A DNA stretch of 32,132 bases from an uncultured Bacillota bacterium. GTDB lineage: Bacteria > Bacillota_I > Bacilli_A > RF39 > UBA660. Position 1 is the stretch's first letter, and each line of letters begins with the position of its first letter. Of the stretch, positions 7,996 to 17,166 are shown piece by piece. The DNA lies in contig CANSAJ010000010.1 in the NCBI GenBank assembly GCA_947644695.1, positions 1-32,132 of the forward strand, written 5' to 3'. Below the pieces are notes generated by a model, which worked only from the letters and a program-made list of their open reading frames with translations, had not been told where the DNA came from and did not search any database. A program made the translations under genes and the position numbers.

Positions 7996-9028
7996 TAAAA
8001 TTAAAATATTTAATATATGTTTTTTTCTATTAATATTAATACTTACATTTATATTTATTTTCAAAAATAATGATATAACTTTAATTATAAAAAACTTAAA
8101 AAAAGTAAACTTAAAATATATAGTAATTGCTATATTATTTATGTTTATTTATATATCATGTGAAGGAATAAATATAAAAAGAGTATTAAAAAATTTAGGA
8201 AATAAAATAACATACATCTCCTCCTATAAATATGCTTTCATAGGATTCTTTTTTAGTGCAATAACACCTTCATCTACTGGAGGAGATCCTGCACAGTTAT
8301 ATTTTATGACAAAAGATAAAATCCCAGTTTCCCATAGTGCATTAGCACTTTTAGTAGAATTAACAAGTTTCCAATTAATGACATGTATTTTATCTCTAAT
8401 AGGATTAATATATAACTTTAATTTACTATTTACAACAACTGGAAATTTAAAATATTTAATAATACTAGGATTAACCTTTAATATAACCTATCTAGTAATT
8501 CTAATAATAATGATATTTTCTAAAAAGTTAGCTTTAATCCTTGTTAAACTAATATCTAAAATATTAAATTTCTTTCACTACAAAAAAACAGAAAACTTTT
8601 ATAACAAAGCTCTCAACCATATAGAAGAGTATCATAAATGTTCTATATATTTAAAAAATAACAAAAAAATACTACTCAAAGTAATTTTAACTACTTTAGT
8701 AGAAATAATTGTATATCACTCTATACCATATTTAATATCTCTATCATTTGGACTAAATAACATTAATCCAGTAACACTAATAACACTAAGCGGCGTCTTA
8801 TTTACAACAGCTTCATTTATACCACTTCCAGGTTCAATGGGAGTAAGTGAAGGCAGTTTCGTAATAATATACAAAATGTTCTTTCCAAGACAAATACTTG
8901 GAAGTGCTATGCTAATCACAAGAGGAATCAATTATTACTTGTTTACTATTATAAGTGGACTAATAGTATTAATATTTACAATTTACTCTAAACTAAAAAA
9001 GACTTTAAAAACTAAACCAGCTAATTAA
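7979..9028 (+). CDS. LPG synthase TM/flippase-type membrane protein (YbhN/AglD)
   Basis: A 349-residue polytopic protein with about eight hydrophobic segments. The family signatures ITPSSTGGDPAQLYFM (about 96-111) and FIPLPGSMGVSEGSF (about 279-293) identify PF03706, the membrane domain of MprF, also found alone in YbhN and AglD-like proteins. The soluble aminoacyl-transfer domain of MprF is absent, so it should not aminoacylate lipid by itself. Stand-alone members are usually described as putative lipid or glycolipid flippases. It is the last gene of the operon with the glycosyltransferase and deacetylase, and the transcription terminator overlaps its 3' end. Movement of the glycolipid product across the membrane is an attractive but unproved role. 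Confidence 0.82.
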   Translation: MKKKDNKIKIFNICFFLLILILTFIFIFKNNDITLIIKNLKKVNLKYIVIAILFMFIYISCEGINIKRVLKNLGNKITYISSYKYAFIGFFFSAITPSSTGGDPAQLYFMTKDKIPVSHSALALLVELTSFQLMTCILSLIGLIYNFNLLFTTTGNLKYLIILGLTFNITYLVILIIMIFSKKLALILVKLISKILNFFHYKKTENFYNKALNHIEEYHKCSIYLKNNKKILLKVILTTLVEIIVYHSIPYLISLSFGLNNINPVTLITLSGVLFTTASFIPLPGSMGVSEGSFVIIYKMFFPRQILGSAMLITRGINYYLFTIISGLIVLIFTIYSKLKKTLKTKPAN

Positions 9029-9037
9029 AGTCTTTTT
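8996..9037. terminator. Bidirectional terminator between convergent genes
   Basis: AAAAAGACTTTAA (8996-9008) pairs with TTAAAGTCTTTTT (9025-9037). The stem contains the stop codon of the plus-strand operon. The flanking A and T runs allow use from both strands; the minus-strand gene ends at 9045. Confidence 0.85.
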
Positions 9038-9044
9038 AAATTAA

Positions 9045-9410
9045 TTAATCTATATGTTTATATAATTTATGAATTGTTTCTTCACTAATATCGCCACTTA
9101 TTAATGAACTTAATTCCTCATGAGACATATCATAAACATCATTAATAGTAGCTCTAGAATCAAATAGTAACTCACCATTATCATCTACAAAACCAAATTC
9201 ACGCATTCTATCAGCTATTCTTCTATTTAATAAATCTTCATTATTAATAAATTTTATTCTTTTAGAAACTTCTTCTACTTGTCTTCTCCAAGAAATCATA
9301 CTCTGAGCTTTTTCAAGGAATAAAACACCTAAAGCACCTGAAACCACACCATTTACAAAAGAATTAATACTTGATGAATCAATAGCAAAACAAAGATGAG
9401 AAAAAGACAT
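9045..9410 (-). CDS. Unknown membrane protein, 3' part of a likely frameshifted gene
   Basis: The frame encodes 121 residues from an ATG at 9410 (MSFSHLCFAIDSSS). A hydrophobic helix (about 16-32) is followed by a charged, soluble helical region ending in EETIHKLYKHID. The ATG has no AGGAGG-type ribosome binding site; the upstream bases are coding sequence of the overlapping frame. Deleting one T from the T5 run at about 9393-9397 joins it smoothly to the upstream frame (GIYVFSHLCFAI), giving one protein of about 198 residues with two adjacent membrane helices. I do not recognise the family. It is either the tail of a broken or frameshifted gene, or a downstream overlapping gene. Confidence 0.6.
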   Translation of the reverse strand: MSFSHLCFAIDSSSINSFVNGVVSGALGVLFLEKAQSMISWRRQVEEVSKRIKFINNEDLLNRRIADRMREFGFVDDNGELLFDSRATINDVYDMSHEELSSLISGDISEETIHKLYKHID

Positions 9411-9642
9411 AAATACCTAAACCTGCTAATATAAGAGAACTATCTGGATCTAAAGAACTAGAATATAAAGAATTCACTAACTCTTTTGTTTCCGTTCTCA
9501 TATACCTTAAAATAGCTAATTCATTACTTACACTATAAGGCCAGTTAAACTTAGCAAAACCACAATTTACCACAATATTTCCATCTTTAACACTATAGTT
9601 TCTAATAAATAAATTATTATCAATAACTTTCTCAAAATCCAT
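9379..9642 (-). CDS. Unknown protein, 5' part of a likely frameshifted gene
   Basis: The start is the ATG at 9642 (MDFEKVIDNNLF), preceded by GAAGGAGAGG and by a clear promoter at 9665-9692. The longer open frame to 9750 lies upstream of that promoter and is rejected. The 87-residue product has a soluble N-terminal region and a hydrophobic C terminus (SLILAGLGIYVFFSSLFCY), then stops inside what looks like a membrane helix. The frame that continues the helix is the overlapping gene ending at 9045. Family unknown. A sequencing error, a real frameshift mutation or two overlapping genes are all possible; a one-base loss restores a single protein. Confidence 0.65.
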   Translation of the reverse strand: MDFEKVIDNNLFIRNYSVKDGNIVVNCGFAKFNWPYSVSNELAILRYMRTETKELVNSLYSSSLDPDSSLILAGLGIYVFFSSLFCY

Positions 9643-9664
9643 AAAAACCTCTCCTTCAAAGCAT

Positions 9665-9692
9665 ATTCTAACTGTTTTAAAATAATTGTCAA
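9665..9692 (-). promoter_or_regulatory. Promoter of the unknown minus-strand gene
   Basis: On the minus strand TTGACA (9687-9692) and TAGAAT (9665-9670) are 16 bp apart, ending 22 bp before the ATG at 9642. It decides the start of that gene. Confidence 0.8.
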
Positions 9693-9796
9693 TATTCTTT
9701 AGCATAATTAACATAATTTTACAATCAGGAAAAATAATATTTACCATCAAAAACCAACAAATTTTTTAACTTTTACTTTTAGAATTATACAAATAG

Positions 9797-9805
9797 TGAT
9801 AAAAT
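9797..9805 (+). promoter_or_regulatory. Extended -10 promoter of ezrA operon
   Basis: TGATAAAAT is an extended -10 box 24 bp upstream of the GTG start of ezrA. No strong -35 box is seen. Confidence 0.5.
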
Positions 9806-9829
9806 ACTAATAGAGAGTAGGTGAAATAA

Positions 9830-11545
9830 GTGAATAGCGGTTTAATCCTAGGCGTTATTACGATATATGCCTCTGGTTTCGTCCTAATGATATTGACAAT
9901 ATATGGAATCAGAAAAAGAACAAAGACAAAATTAGAAAATGAATTAACAAGACTAGAAACTTTAAAAAACCTAATTATTTCTTCTGGTATATTATCAGAA
10001 ATGGAAAAAGTAAAAAGTCTTATAAATAATGAAAAATTAGATGATAAATATAAAAAATGGAATAAAAGGTATAAAAAAATAGAAAAAGAAAGTATACCAA
10101 AATTAACAGATAAGCTTTTAGAAATTGAAGGACTGATTGAAGACAAAAATTTTAAAGAAGCTTCTTTTAGTCTTGCACGAGCAGAATTAGACATTTATTA
10201 TGTAAAAACAGACATGGAATTATTACTAGACAGTGTAAAAGATTTAACTATGAGTGAAGAAAGAAACAGAAATGCAGTTACTAAATTAAAAGCACTTTAT
10301 AGAGAAGTAGTAAATAAATACACAAATAATAAAAATGATTATAAAGAAATGACTACCTCAATAGACTTACAATTCGAAAATATTAATAAACTCTTCAGTG
10401 CATTTGAAAGAGTAATGGAAAATAATGACTATGACGAAGTTGGTAAGATAGTTCATGCACTTGACGATCTAATTAAAAATATAAAAGTTGTAATAGACGA
10501 AGTACCTACAATTATTTTAATGGGAAGACTAGTAATACCTAAAAAAATAACTGAATTAAAATCTCTAGCTTCAAAAATGAAAAAAGATGGATACAATGTA
10601 GAATACATAAATCTTGAATATAACATAGAAGAAGCAGAAAAAAAATTAAATGATATTCTAGACAGAATGAAAGTTTTAAACTTAGAAGATTCCATATTTG
10701 AATTAAAAACTATGTTAGACTATTTTGAAGGATTGTATGGAGATTTTGACAAAGAAAAACAATGTAAAAAAGAATATGAAACATATATGAACACAATTGG
10801 TACAAAATTAGCTAGACTGACTCAAGTAATAAAAAATATATTCTTAGAATTAGAAGAAATTAAAGAATCATATGCGCTAACAGAAGAAGAACTTAAAAGC
10901 CTAGAAGGAGTAAACAAAGAACTTGCAAGTGAAAAAGAAAGCTTCAAAAAAATAAATGATAGAACATTAACAAAAGTAACACCATATTCCCGCCTTGCTA
11001 AAGAATGTGAACTAATAAGTGTTAGAATAGCAAGTACGGAAGATAAACTAGAAAGCATAATCAAAAGCTTAGGAAGCTTAAAAGAAGACGAAGTACGAGC
11101 AAGAGAACAATTAACTGAAATAAGAACTATATTAAAAGATGCAAAACATAAAATGAAAGAATATAAACTACCTGTAATTCCTAAAACTTACTTCGTAGAA
11201 CTAGAAGAAGCAAAAGAAGGAATACAAAGTATAATAAAAGAACTAGAAAAAAAACCTATAGTCATAACTGACTTAAATACAAGGGTTGATACTGGAAGAG
11301 ACTTAGTATTAAAACTATATACTTTATCAAACGAGCTAACAAAAACAGCAGGAATGGCTGAAATGGCAATAGTTTATGGAAACAGATATAGATCTTCTTA
11401 TAAAGAAATAGACTATGGTCTTACTAAAGCTGAAAAAGAATTTACTAGTGGAAACTATAGAAAAAGCTTAGAAACAAGTTTAAATACATTAAATCAAGTA
11501 GAACCAGGAATACATAAGAAACTTATGAGTGCTTACGAAAAATAG
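9830..11545 (+). CDS. ezrA: Septation ring formation regulator EzrA
   Basis: A single N-terminal membrane helix (about residues 5-26, followed by the basic stop-transfer RKRTK) anchors a long cytoplasmic domain of helical, charged, spectrin-like repeats: the EzrA architecture. The length (571 residues) matches the family. EzrA binds the FtsZ C-terminal peptide, limits extra Z-ring formation and helps recruit division proteins. The start is GTG at 9830 with GAGAGTAGG upstream. An ATG is absent at this end, and the GTG places the membrane helix exactly at the N terminus. It is followed by ftsK after 15 bp, a pairing that keeps two division genes in one transcript. Identification is by architecture and context rather than by catalytic motifs. 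Confidence 0.88.
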   Translation: MNSGLILGVITIYASGFVLMILTIYGIRKRTKTKLENELTRLETLKNLIISSGILSEMEKVKSLINNEKLDDKYKKWNKRYKKIEKESIPKLTDKLLEIEGLIEDKNFKEASFSLARAELDIYYVKTDMELLLDSVKDLTMSEERNRNAVTKLKALYREVVNKYTNNKNDYKEMTTSIDLQFENINKLFSAFERVMENNDYDEVGKIVHALDDLIKNIKVVIDEVPTIILMGRLVIPKKITELKSLASKMKKDGYNVEYINLEYNIEEAEKKLNDILDRMKVLNLEDSIFELKTMLDYFEGLYGDFDKEKQCKKEYETYMNTIGTKLARLTQVIKNIFLELEEIKESYALTEEELKSLEGVNKELASEKESFKKINDRTLTKVTPYSRLAKECELISVRIASTEDKLESIIKSLGSLKEDEVRAREQLTEIRTILKDAKHKMKEYKLPVIPKTYFVELEEAKEGIQSIIKELEKKPIVITDLNTRVDTGRDLVLKLYTLSNELTKTAGMAEMAIVYGNRYRSSYKEIDYGLTKAEKEFTSGNYRKSLETSLNTLNQVEPGIHKKLMSAYEK

Positions 11546-11560
11546 AAAGAAGTGGAGTAA

Positions 11561-13774
11561 ATGGCAAAAAAGAAAGAAAAAAAAGACGATAATAAAAAAG
11601 AATTTCCCTACGCAAAAGAATTACAAGGATTAGCCCTTGTACTAATTGGACTTCTAGGATTTGGTAAATTTGGACCAGTTGGAAGAGTAATAAGAAATTT
11701 TGCTGTTTTCCTTTTTGGAAACTGGTATATCTTAGGATTAATAATATCAGTAATATTAGGTGGTGCAATATTAATAAAAAGAAAAGGACCAAATCTACTA
11801 AATGCAAGACTTCTTGGAATATATACAATAGTAATTGCAGTCCTTCTTTTAGCGCATTTAGAATACGTAAAAGATAATGACTTAACTGGTGTAGCAATAT
11901 TAAAAACAACAGTAAATAATATAGTTTCGTCATTTAATAATCCTAACTTGATAAGATACACAGGAGGAGGAATAATAGGTGCATTATTTGCAACAGCATT
12001 TGTATCACTATTTGATATAACAGGAACACTAATAGTAATAGCAATTATAACACTATTTGGTATTGTTATGCTATTTGATATAACATTAATAGATTTATTC
12101 AAAATGATAATAAAACCATTTAAACGTAAACCTAAAGAACCAAATAAAGAAAAAGTATTACATGAAAGTGAAGAAGAAATAGAATCTCCTTATGAAGAAG
12201 ATAAAATAATAATAACAAATATAAATGAAATAACACATAAAGAAAGACCAAAAGAAATAGAAACAACAGCACCTTTAGTAGGTGAAGAAATAGAAGAACA
12301 TTATGAAACAAAGCCTATACTTGAAGGTGAATACTGCCTTCCTAATATAGATCTTTTAGTAGGAAGTAAAAACAAAGGTAAAGTTAACTCAACTGAATTT
12401 ATAACATCTAATAATAAAATATTAGAAAGAGTTTTTGGAGACTTTGGAATTTCAGGAAGAGTAGTTGAAGTTCATGTAGGACCAACTGTAACACAATTTG
12501 AAGTAGAAATAAAAGCAGGAACAAAAGTAAATAAAATACTTAGTATAAATAGAGAAATAGCTTTAGCTTTAGCTGCAAAAGATGTAAGAATACAAGCACC
12601 TATTCCAGGAAAAAGTACTATAGGAATTGAAATACCAAATCCTATAACTAGTGAAGTAAAAATGAAAGATATTCTAGTAGGAATACCTAAAAAATTAGAT
12701 AACTCAAAACTAGTCGCACCTCTTGGATTAGATATAATGGGAAATGTACAATATTTTGAAATCAACAAAGCACCACATATGCTAGTCGCAGGTTCTACAG
12801 GTAGTGGTAAATCTGTATGCATAAATAACATAATAACATCAATATTAATGCGAGCTAAACCAGATGAAGTAAAAATGATACTAGTAGATCCTAAAAAAGT
12901 AGAATTAAACTGTTATGAAGGTGTACCTCATCTAATGAGACCTGTAGTAACAGATCCTAAAAAAGCAGCAGTCGCACTCCAAAAAGTATGCGACATAATG
13001 GATGAAAGATATGATCTATTTGCAGACAGTGGAACGAGAAACATCGGGTCATACAATGAGTATGTAGAAAAGCATCCAGGTAAGGAAAAACTACCCTTTA
13101 TATTAGTAATAATAGATGAATTAGCAGATTTAATGATGGTAGCAAGTAAAGAAGTAGAAGAAGCAATTATGAGAATAACACAACTTGCCCGCGCTGCAGG
13201 AATACATTTAATTGTTGCAACACAAAGACCATCCACGGATGTAGTAACAGGTTTAATAAAATCAAATATACCTACACGTGTAAGCTTTATGGTATCTAGT
13301 AATATTGACTCAAGAACAATATTAGACATGGGAGGAGCAGAAAAACTTTTAGGAAAAGGAGACATGCTTTTCTTACCACCAGGTGAAGCATCACCGATAA
13401 GAATTCAAGGTTCATTCGTATCTGATGATGAAATCAACAGAGTAGTAGAATTTGTAAAAGCTCAAGGACATGCTCCTAAATATGATGAAAAAATGGTAGA
13501 CTTAGAAAAAAATCCAAAAGAAGAACCAATAAACTCTGGAGTTCCAGAAAGCGATGAAGATGACCCACTATATAATGAAATAGTAGAATTTGCAATACGA
13601 ACTGGAAAAATAAGTGGCTCATTAATACAAAGAAAATATCGACTTGGTTATAACCGAGCAGCAAGAATAATTGATTTGCTAGAAGAAAAAGGTATAATCG
13701 GACCACAAAATGGTTCCAAGCCTAGAGAAGTTTTAGTAAAGTTAGAAAATAAAAATATAGAAGGAGAAGAATAA
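11561..13774 (+). CDS. ftsK: DNA translocase FtsK/SpoIIIE
   Basis: A septum-located ATP-driven DNA pump of 737 residues that clears chromosome from the closing septum. The N-terminal region has about four membrane segments (roughly 22-72, 83-101 and 132-175), followed by an acidic linker. The motor carries Walker A STGSGKS at about 411-417 and Walker B ILVIIDELADL at about 510-520, with QLARAAGIHLIVATQRPS just after. The C-terminal gamma winged-helix (about 668-727, RKYRLGYNRAARIIDLLE) reads polarity sequences on DNA. All key residues are present. The ATG follows AGTGGAGT. Its stop overlaps the start of deoD by one base (TAATG). A specific FtsK versus SpoIIIE role cannot be decided here. Confidence 0.95.
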   Translation: MAKKKEKKDDNKKEFPYAKELQGLALVLIGLLGFGKFGPVGRVIRNFAVFLFGNWYILGLIISVILGGAILIKRKGPNLLNARLLGIYTIVIAVLLLAHLEYVKDNDLTGVAILKTTVNNIVSSFNNPNLIRYTGGGIIGALFATAFVSLFDITGTLIVIAIITLFGIVMLFDITLIDLFKMIIKPFKRKPKEPNKEKVLHESEEEIESPYEEDKIIITNINEITHKERPKEIETTAPLVGEEIEEHYETKPILEGEYCLPNIDLLVGSKNKGKVNSTEFITSNNKILERVFGDFGISGRVVEVHVGPTVTQFEVEIKAGTKVNKILSINREIALALAAKDVRIQAPIPGKSTIGIEIPNPITSEVKMKDILVGIPKKLDNSKLVAPLGLDIMGNVQYFEINKAPHMLVAGSTGSGKSVCINNIITSILMRAKPDEVKMILVDPKKVELNCYEGVPHLMRPVVTDPKKAAVALQKVCDIMDERYDLFADSGTRNIGSYNEYVEKHPGKEKLPFILVIIDELADLMMVASKEVEEAIMRITQLARAAGIHLIVATQRPSTDVVTGLIKSNIPTRVSFMVSSNIDSRTILDMGGAEKLLGKGDMLFLPPGEASPIRIQGSFVSDDEINRVVEFVKAQGHAPKYDEKMVDLEKNPKEEPINSGVPESDEDDPLYNEIVEFAIRTGKISGSLIQRKYRLGYNRAARIIDLLEEKGIIGPQNGSKPREVLVKLENKNIEGEE

Positions 13775-14487
13775 TGCCAACACCACACATAGAATCTAAA
13801 GAAGAACAAATCGCACCTTTAGTAATAATGCCAGGAGATCCAAAAAGAGTAGAATATATAACCAAAAACTACTTAGAAGATTATGAATTAGTAAACGAAG
13901 TAAGAGGAGAACTTGCCTATACTGGATATTATAAAGGAAAAAAAGTGACAATATTCTCAAGTGGAATGGGTATACCTTCTATGGGTATTTACAGTCATGA
14001 ATTATTCAAATTTTATAACGTTGAAACTATAATAAGAGTAGGAAGTGCGGGTTCTTATAATGAAAATCTAAATGTAAATGATTTATTTATAGTAAATAGC
14101 TCATATTCTGAAAGTAAATATGCAAAAGATTACTGTAATAAAACAAACGATATTGTTGAATCAAACCAAGAATTAACTAATTTGATATCTGAAACTGCCA
14201 AATCTTTAGACTATCAAGTAAAAATAGGAAGATGTTACTCAGCAGAAGCCTTTTATACAAAAGACTTTGATATGAATGACATGAGAGAGACAAAAAAATG
14301 TGACTGTGTCGAAATGGAAACATATAGCTTATTTACAAATGCAAAAGAATTAAACAAAAAAGCTTCTTGTATTCTAACTATTTCTGATAGCTTTATAACA
14401 GGAGAATCCTTAAGCAGCGAAGAAAGAGAAAAGAACTTTAATAAAATGATAACACTGGTTTTAGAAAGTATTCTCAAAATAGATTAA
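13774..14487 (+). CDS. deoD: DeoD-type purine nucleoside phosphorylase
   Basis: This cytosolic hexameric enzyme splits purine nucleosides with phosphate, releasing the base and ribose-1-phosphate for salvage. It has 237 residues, the DeoD length. Family landmarks are in order: TPHI (His5, contributed to the neighbouring subunit's site), MPGDPKR (phosphate loop, Gly21 and Arg25), Arg44, RVGSAGSY at 88-95, the VEMETY ribose-binding segment and the catalytic Asp in ISDSF. Translation is coupled to ftsK through TAATG with an AAGGAG site. The link to division genes looks like simple operon sharing, not function. Confidence 0.93.
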   Translation: MPTPHIESKEEQIAPLVIMPGDPKRVEYITKNYLEDYELVNEVRGELAYTGYYKGKKVTIFSSGMGIPSMGIYSHELFKFYNVETIIRVGSAGSYNENLNVNDLFIVNSSYSESKYAKDYCNKTNDIVESNQELTNLISETAKSLDYQVKIGRCYSAEAFYTKDFDMNDMRETKKCDCVEMETYSLFTNAKELNKKASCILTISDSFITGESLSSEEREKNFNKMITLVLESILKID

Positions 14488-14510
14488 CTATGTTTATTAC
14501 ATAGTTTTTT
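14486..14510 (+). terminator. Terminator of the ezrA-ftsK-deoD operon
   Basis: AACTATGT and ACATAGTT form an 8-bp stem with a 5-nt loop and a six-T tract, starting at the deoD stop codon. Confidence 0.85.
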
Positions 14511-14550
14511 AGTGCTTGCTAATTAAATTTTAAAAATAATAAAAAGAGTT

Positions 14551-14624
14551 TTGCATTTTTTTGTCGTATATATTTTTAGGGGTAAATAAATAATATAACT
14601 AAAATGGAAAAAATAGGTTATAAT
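14551..14624 (+). promoter_or_regulatory. Upstream region of ymfF with -10 box
   Basis: TATAAT at 14619-14624 lies only 18 bp before the ATG, implying a leader barely long enough for the GGAGG site (14631-14635). Further upstream, TTGCATTTTT at 14551 is followed by a CG and TATATATTTT. A similar motif recurs at 17971. Which element drives transcription is unclear. Confidence 0.4.
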
Positions 14625-14641
14625 AACTTTGGAGGATAGCC

Positions 14642-15913
14642 ATGGATTATAAAAAAGAAAAAAAACAAAATTATAATTTACACTTAGTTAAAACCGATAG
14701 ATTTAAAGAACTAATTGTATCAGTAAGATTTACAAAAACATATGACAAAGAAGAAGGTGCTTACTTAAAATTATTAGAAAGACTTATTATAACAGGAGGA
14801 ACAAAAAAATATAAAACATTAAAAGATTTAAGTAAAGAACTAGAAAATTTATATAGATCTAATATTTATTCAAGATTTTTTGCGACAAGTAAAAACATGA
14901 CATTTGAAATGAGACTTGTTATGGTTAATCCAAAATATACAGAAGATTTTATTTATGAAGATGCTTTCAAGCTATTTAAAGAGATACTTACTAGTCCAAA
15001 ACTCAAAGATAATAAATGGGATGATGAAATTTTTAATAGCGAAAAAGAAAATCTAATAAGATCTATACAGAACGTTAAAGAAAGTCCAGATGCTTATGGA
15101 AGAATAAGATTTGAAGAACTTTTTTACAAGGGAACTGTATACGAAGAAAATAATTATAAAAACATTAAATTATTTGAAAATTTAGAAAATAAAAAACTAT
15201 ATGAAATTTATAAGAGACTTTTTAAAGATTATAAAATAGATGTTTTTGTAATAGGCGATATAAATGAAGAAAAAACAAAAAAAGAAGTAGAGAACTTACT
15301 AAAAGATTTTAAAGAGAATAATAACGTTTCAAATGAATTATACATTAATCTAAAAAATAAAAATTTAATAGAAAGTAAAGAAAAAATAAACACAACCCAA
15401 TCTAATTTATTTGTAGGCTGCACTATAAATAATCTGACAGAAGAAGAAAGAAAATATAAATTAATACTTTATAATACAATTTTAGGAACAATGAATAATT
15501 CTGTATTATTTGTAAATGTAAGAGAAAAACATTCATTATGCTATCATATAGGAAGTATTATCAATAGATTTACTGATACTATTGTAATAGACTCAGGAAT
15601 AGATAAAGAAAACTATGATAAAACTATAAGCCTTATAAAAGATAGTATAGAAAGTATGAAAAATCCAAATGTAATAAAGAAGCTTATTCAAAATGCTAAA
15701 AAAACACTTGAAATAGCTTATAATGATTTTTATGATAATATACTAAAAATAATTGATTACTATTATTTAAATGAATTATCTCCATGGCCAAGTATAGAAG
15801 AAAGACGAAAAATAGTAGAACAAATTACAGTAGAAGAAATATGTGAAATAGCAAATAAAATAGAAATAAAAAGTATATTTTTATTAGAAGGGAGCTTAAA
15901 TGAAAACAATTAA
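14642..15913 (+). CDS. ymfF: M16-family peptidase-like protein YmfF, non-catalytic
   Basis: A 423-residue protein of the insulinase/M16 fold, the partner subunit of YmfH. The N-terminal domain lacks the HxxEH zinc motif, as expected for the inactive half of paired M16 proteins. Family-type features include the NKWDDEIFNSEKENLIRSIQ helix (about 135-154) and a C-terminal domain with LFVNVREKHSLCYHI (about 287-301), the conserved R-E-x2-L-x-Y-x-I element. The ATG has a GGAGG site. It overlaps ymfH by 14 bp, so both are made together. In Bacillota this pair is widespread but its substrate is not well established. The symbol is given by analogy with B. subtilis. Confidence 0.8.
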   Translation: MDYKKEKKQNYNLHLVKTDRFKELIVSVRFTKTYDKEEGAYLKLLERLIITGGTKKYKTLKDLSKELENLYRSNIYSRFFATSKNMTFEMRLVMVNPKYTEDFIYEDAFKLFKEILTSPKLKDNKWDDEIFNSEKENLIRSIQNVKESPDAYGRIRFEELFYKGTVYEENNYKNIKLFENLENKKLYEIYKRLFKDYKIDVFVIGDINEEKTKKEVENLLKDFKENNNVSNELYINLKNKNLIESKEKINTTQSNLFVGCTINNLTEEERKYKLILYNTILGTMNNSVLFVNVREKHSLCYHIGSIINRFTDTIVIDSGIDKENYDKTISLIKDSIESMKNPNVIKKLIQNAKKTLEIAYNDFYDNILKIIDYYYLNELSPWPSIEERRKIVEQITVEEICEIANKIEIKSIFLLEGSLNENN

Positions 15914-17153
15914 ATATAATTTTGATGAAGAAATTTATGAAAGTACTCTAGATAATGGCTTAAAAATATACTTATATCCTACCAATAAAACTAAAAATTT
16001 CTATATAACAGTTTCAACTCATTTTGGCTCAGAAGTAATGTCCTATAAAAAAGGAGATAAAAAGTATGAAGTAACTAAAGGCAGCGCTCATTTCCTAGAA
16101 CATCGTGTCATGGACTTCACTAAAAATAAAGATGCAATGGAAAAAATAAATGAATTTGGATCTATTGTGAATGCTTATACTACTTATAACGGAACAAATT
16201 ATAATCTTTTTGGACATGATAATATATATGAAAATATGGAATTACTATTTGACCGTGTATTTAAAGCAGACATAAAAAAAGAAGATGTAGAAAATGAAAG
16301 AGGAATTATATTAGAAGAATATAATATGTATTTTGATGATCCTTATTTTCTTTTACATAATAACTTAAATCAAAATATATTTCAAAAATCTTTTATAAAA
16401 TATCCTGTATTAGGAACAAAAGAAGGAATAGAAACGGTAACAGTAGATGAATTAAAAAGATTGTACAAAGATTTTTATGTCCCTAATAATATGTTTATCA
16501 TAATAACTGGTAACTTTAATATGGATGAAGTACTTAGTTATATTAAAGAATATACAAAAAATATGAAGACAAAAAAAGAACTTCCAAAAATAATAAAACC
16601 TAAAGAATCTGATGAAATTAATGTAGAATATGAAGAAATATCTTTAGACATAAAAGAGCCTAAAATAATAATAGGATATAAGACAAAAATTCCAGACAAA
16701 AAAACTACAATAAAATATAAAATTATGATTAATATTTTATTATCTAACAAATTTAGTTCAACTGGAGATGCATATGAAGAACTAAATAATAAAGGAATAA
16801 AAAGATTTGATTATGGAGTAGAAGTTGTTGATGAATACTTATTAATTTACTTTAAAGCTAGTACAGATAAAGTAGAAGAATTTATAAAAATAATAGAAAA
16901 ATATATCACTAATCTAAAAATAGATGAAGAATCACTAGAGAGGAAAAAACGAGGAAAACTAAGTTCACTAATTTTATCTTTTGAAGACATAATGCAAATA
17001 GAAGACAACATAGCTACTGAAATATTTACTTACAATAAATTGATAAATAATATGAATGATATAATTAAAAGCATTACATTAAAAGAAATAAATGATACAG
17101 GAGGAACAGTAAATTTAAATAATAAAAGCACACTAAAAATCAATCCAAAATAG
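15900..17153 (+). CDS. ymfH: M16-family zinc metallopeptidase YmfH
   Basis: The catalytic partner of YmfF, 417 residues. The inverted zinc motif HxxEH is present as HFLEH at residues 64-68 (two His ligands and the catalytic Glu). The downstream ENERGIILEE segment at about 131-140 supplies the third ligand, a Glu. The C-terminal half is the inactive second M16 repeat. The start ATG lies inside the end of ymfF behind GAAGGGAG. No signal peptide is seen, so the protein is probably cytoplasmic. The terminator stem overlaps its stop codon. Substrate unknown. Confidence 0.87.
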   Translation: MKTIKYNFDEEIYESTLDNGLKIYLYPTNKTKNFYITVSTHFGSEVMSYKKGDKKYEVTKGSAHFLEHRVMDFTKNKDAMEKINEFGSIVNAYTTYNGTNYNLFGHDNIYENMELLFDRVFKADIKKEDVENERGIILEEYNMYFDDPYFLLHNNLNQNIFQKSFIKYPVLGTKEGIETVTVDELKRLYKDFYVPNNMFIIITGNFNMDEVLSYIKEYTKNMKTKKELPKIIKPKESDEINVEYEEISLDIKEPKIIIGYKTKIPDKKTTIKYKIMINILLSNKFSSTGDAYEELNNKGIKRFDYGVEVVDEYLLIYFKASTDKVEEFIKIIEKYITNLKIDEESLERKKRGKLSSLILSFEDIMQIEDNIATEIFTYNKLINNMNDIIKSITLKEINDTGGTVNLNNKSTLKINPK

Positions 17154-17164
17154 TGTACTTTTTT
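17124..17164 (+). terminator. Terminator of ymfF-ymfH
   Basis: AAAAGCACACTA (17124-17135) pairs with TAGTGTACTTTT (17151-17162) with one mismatch and ends in a T run. The ymfH stop codon lies in the 3' arm. Confidence 0.75.
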
Positions 17165-17166
17165 AT

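Noticed and set aside
9643-9750. Upstream start of the minus-strand gene at 9750
   Set aside because: The segment contains the -35 and -10 boxes, and GAAGGAGAGG precedes the ATG at 9642.
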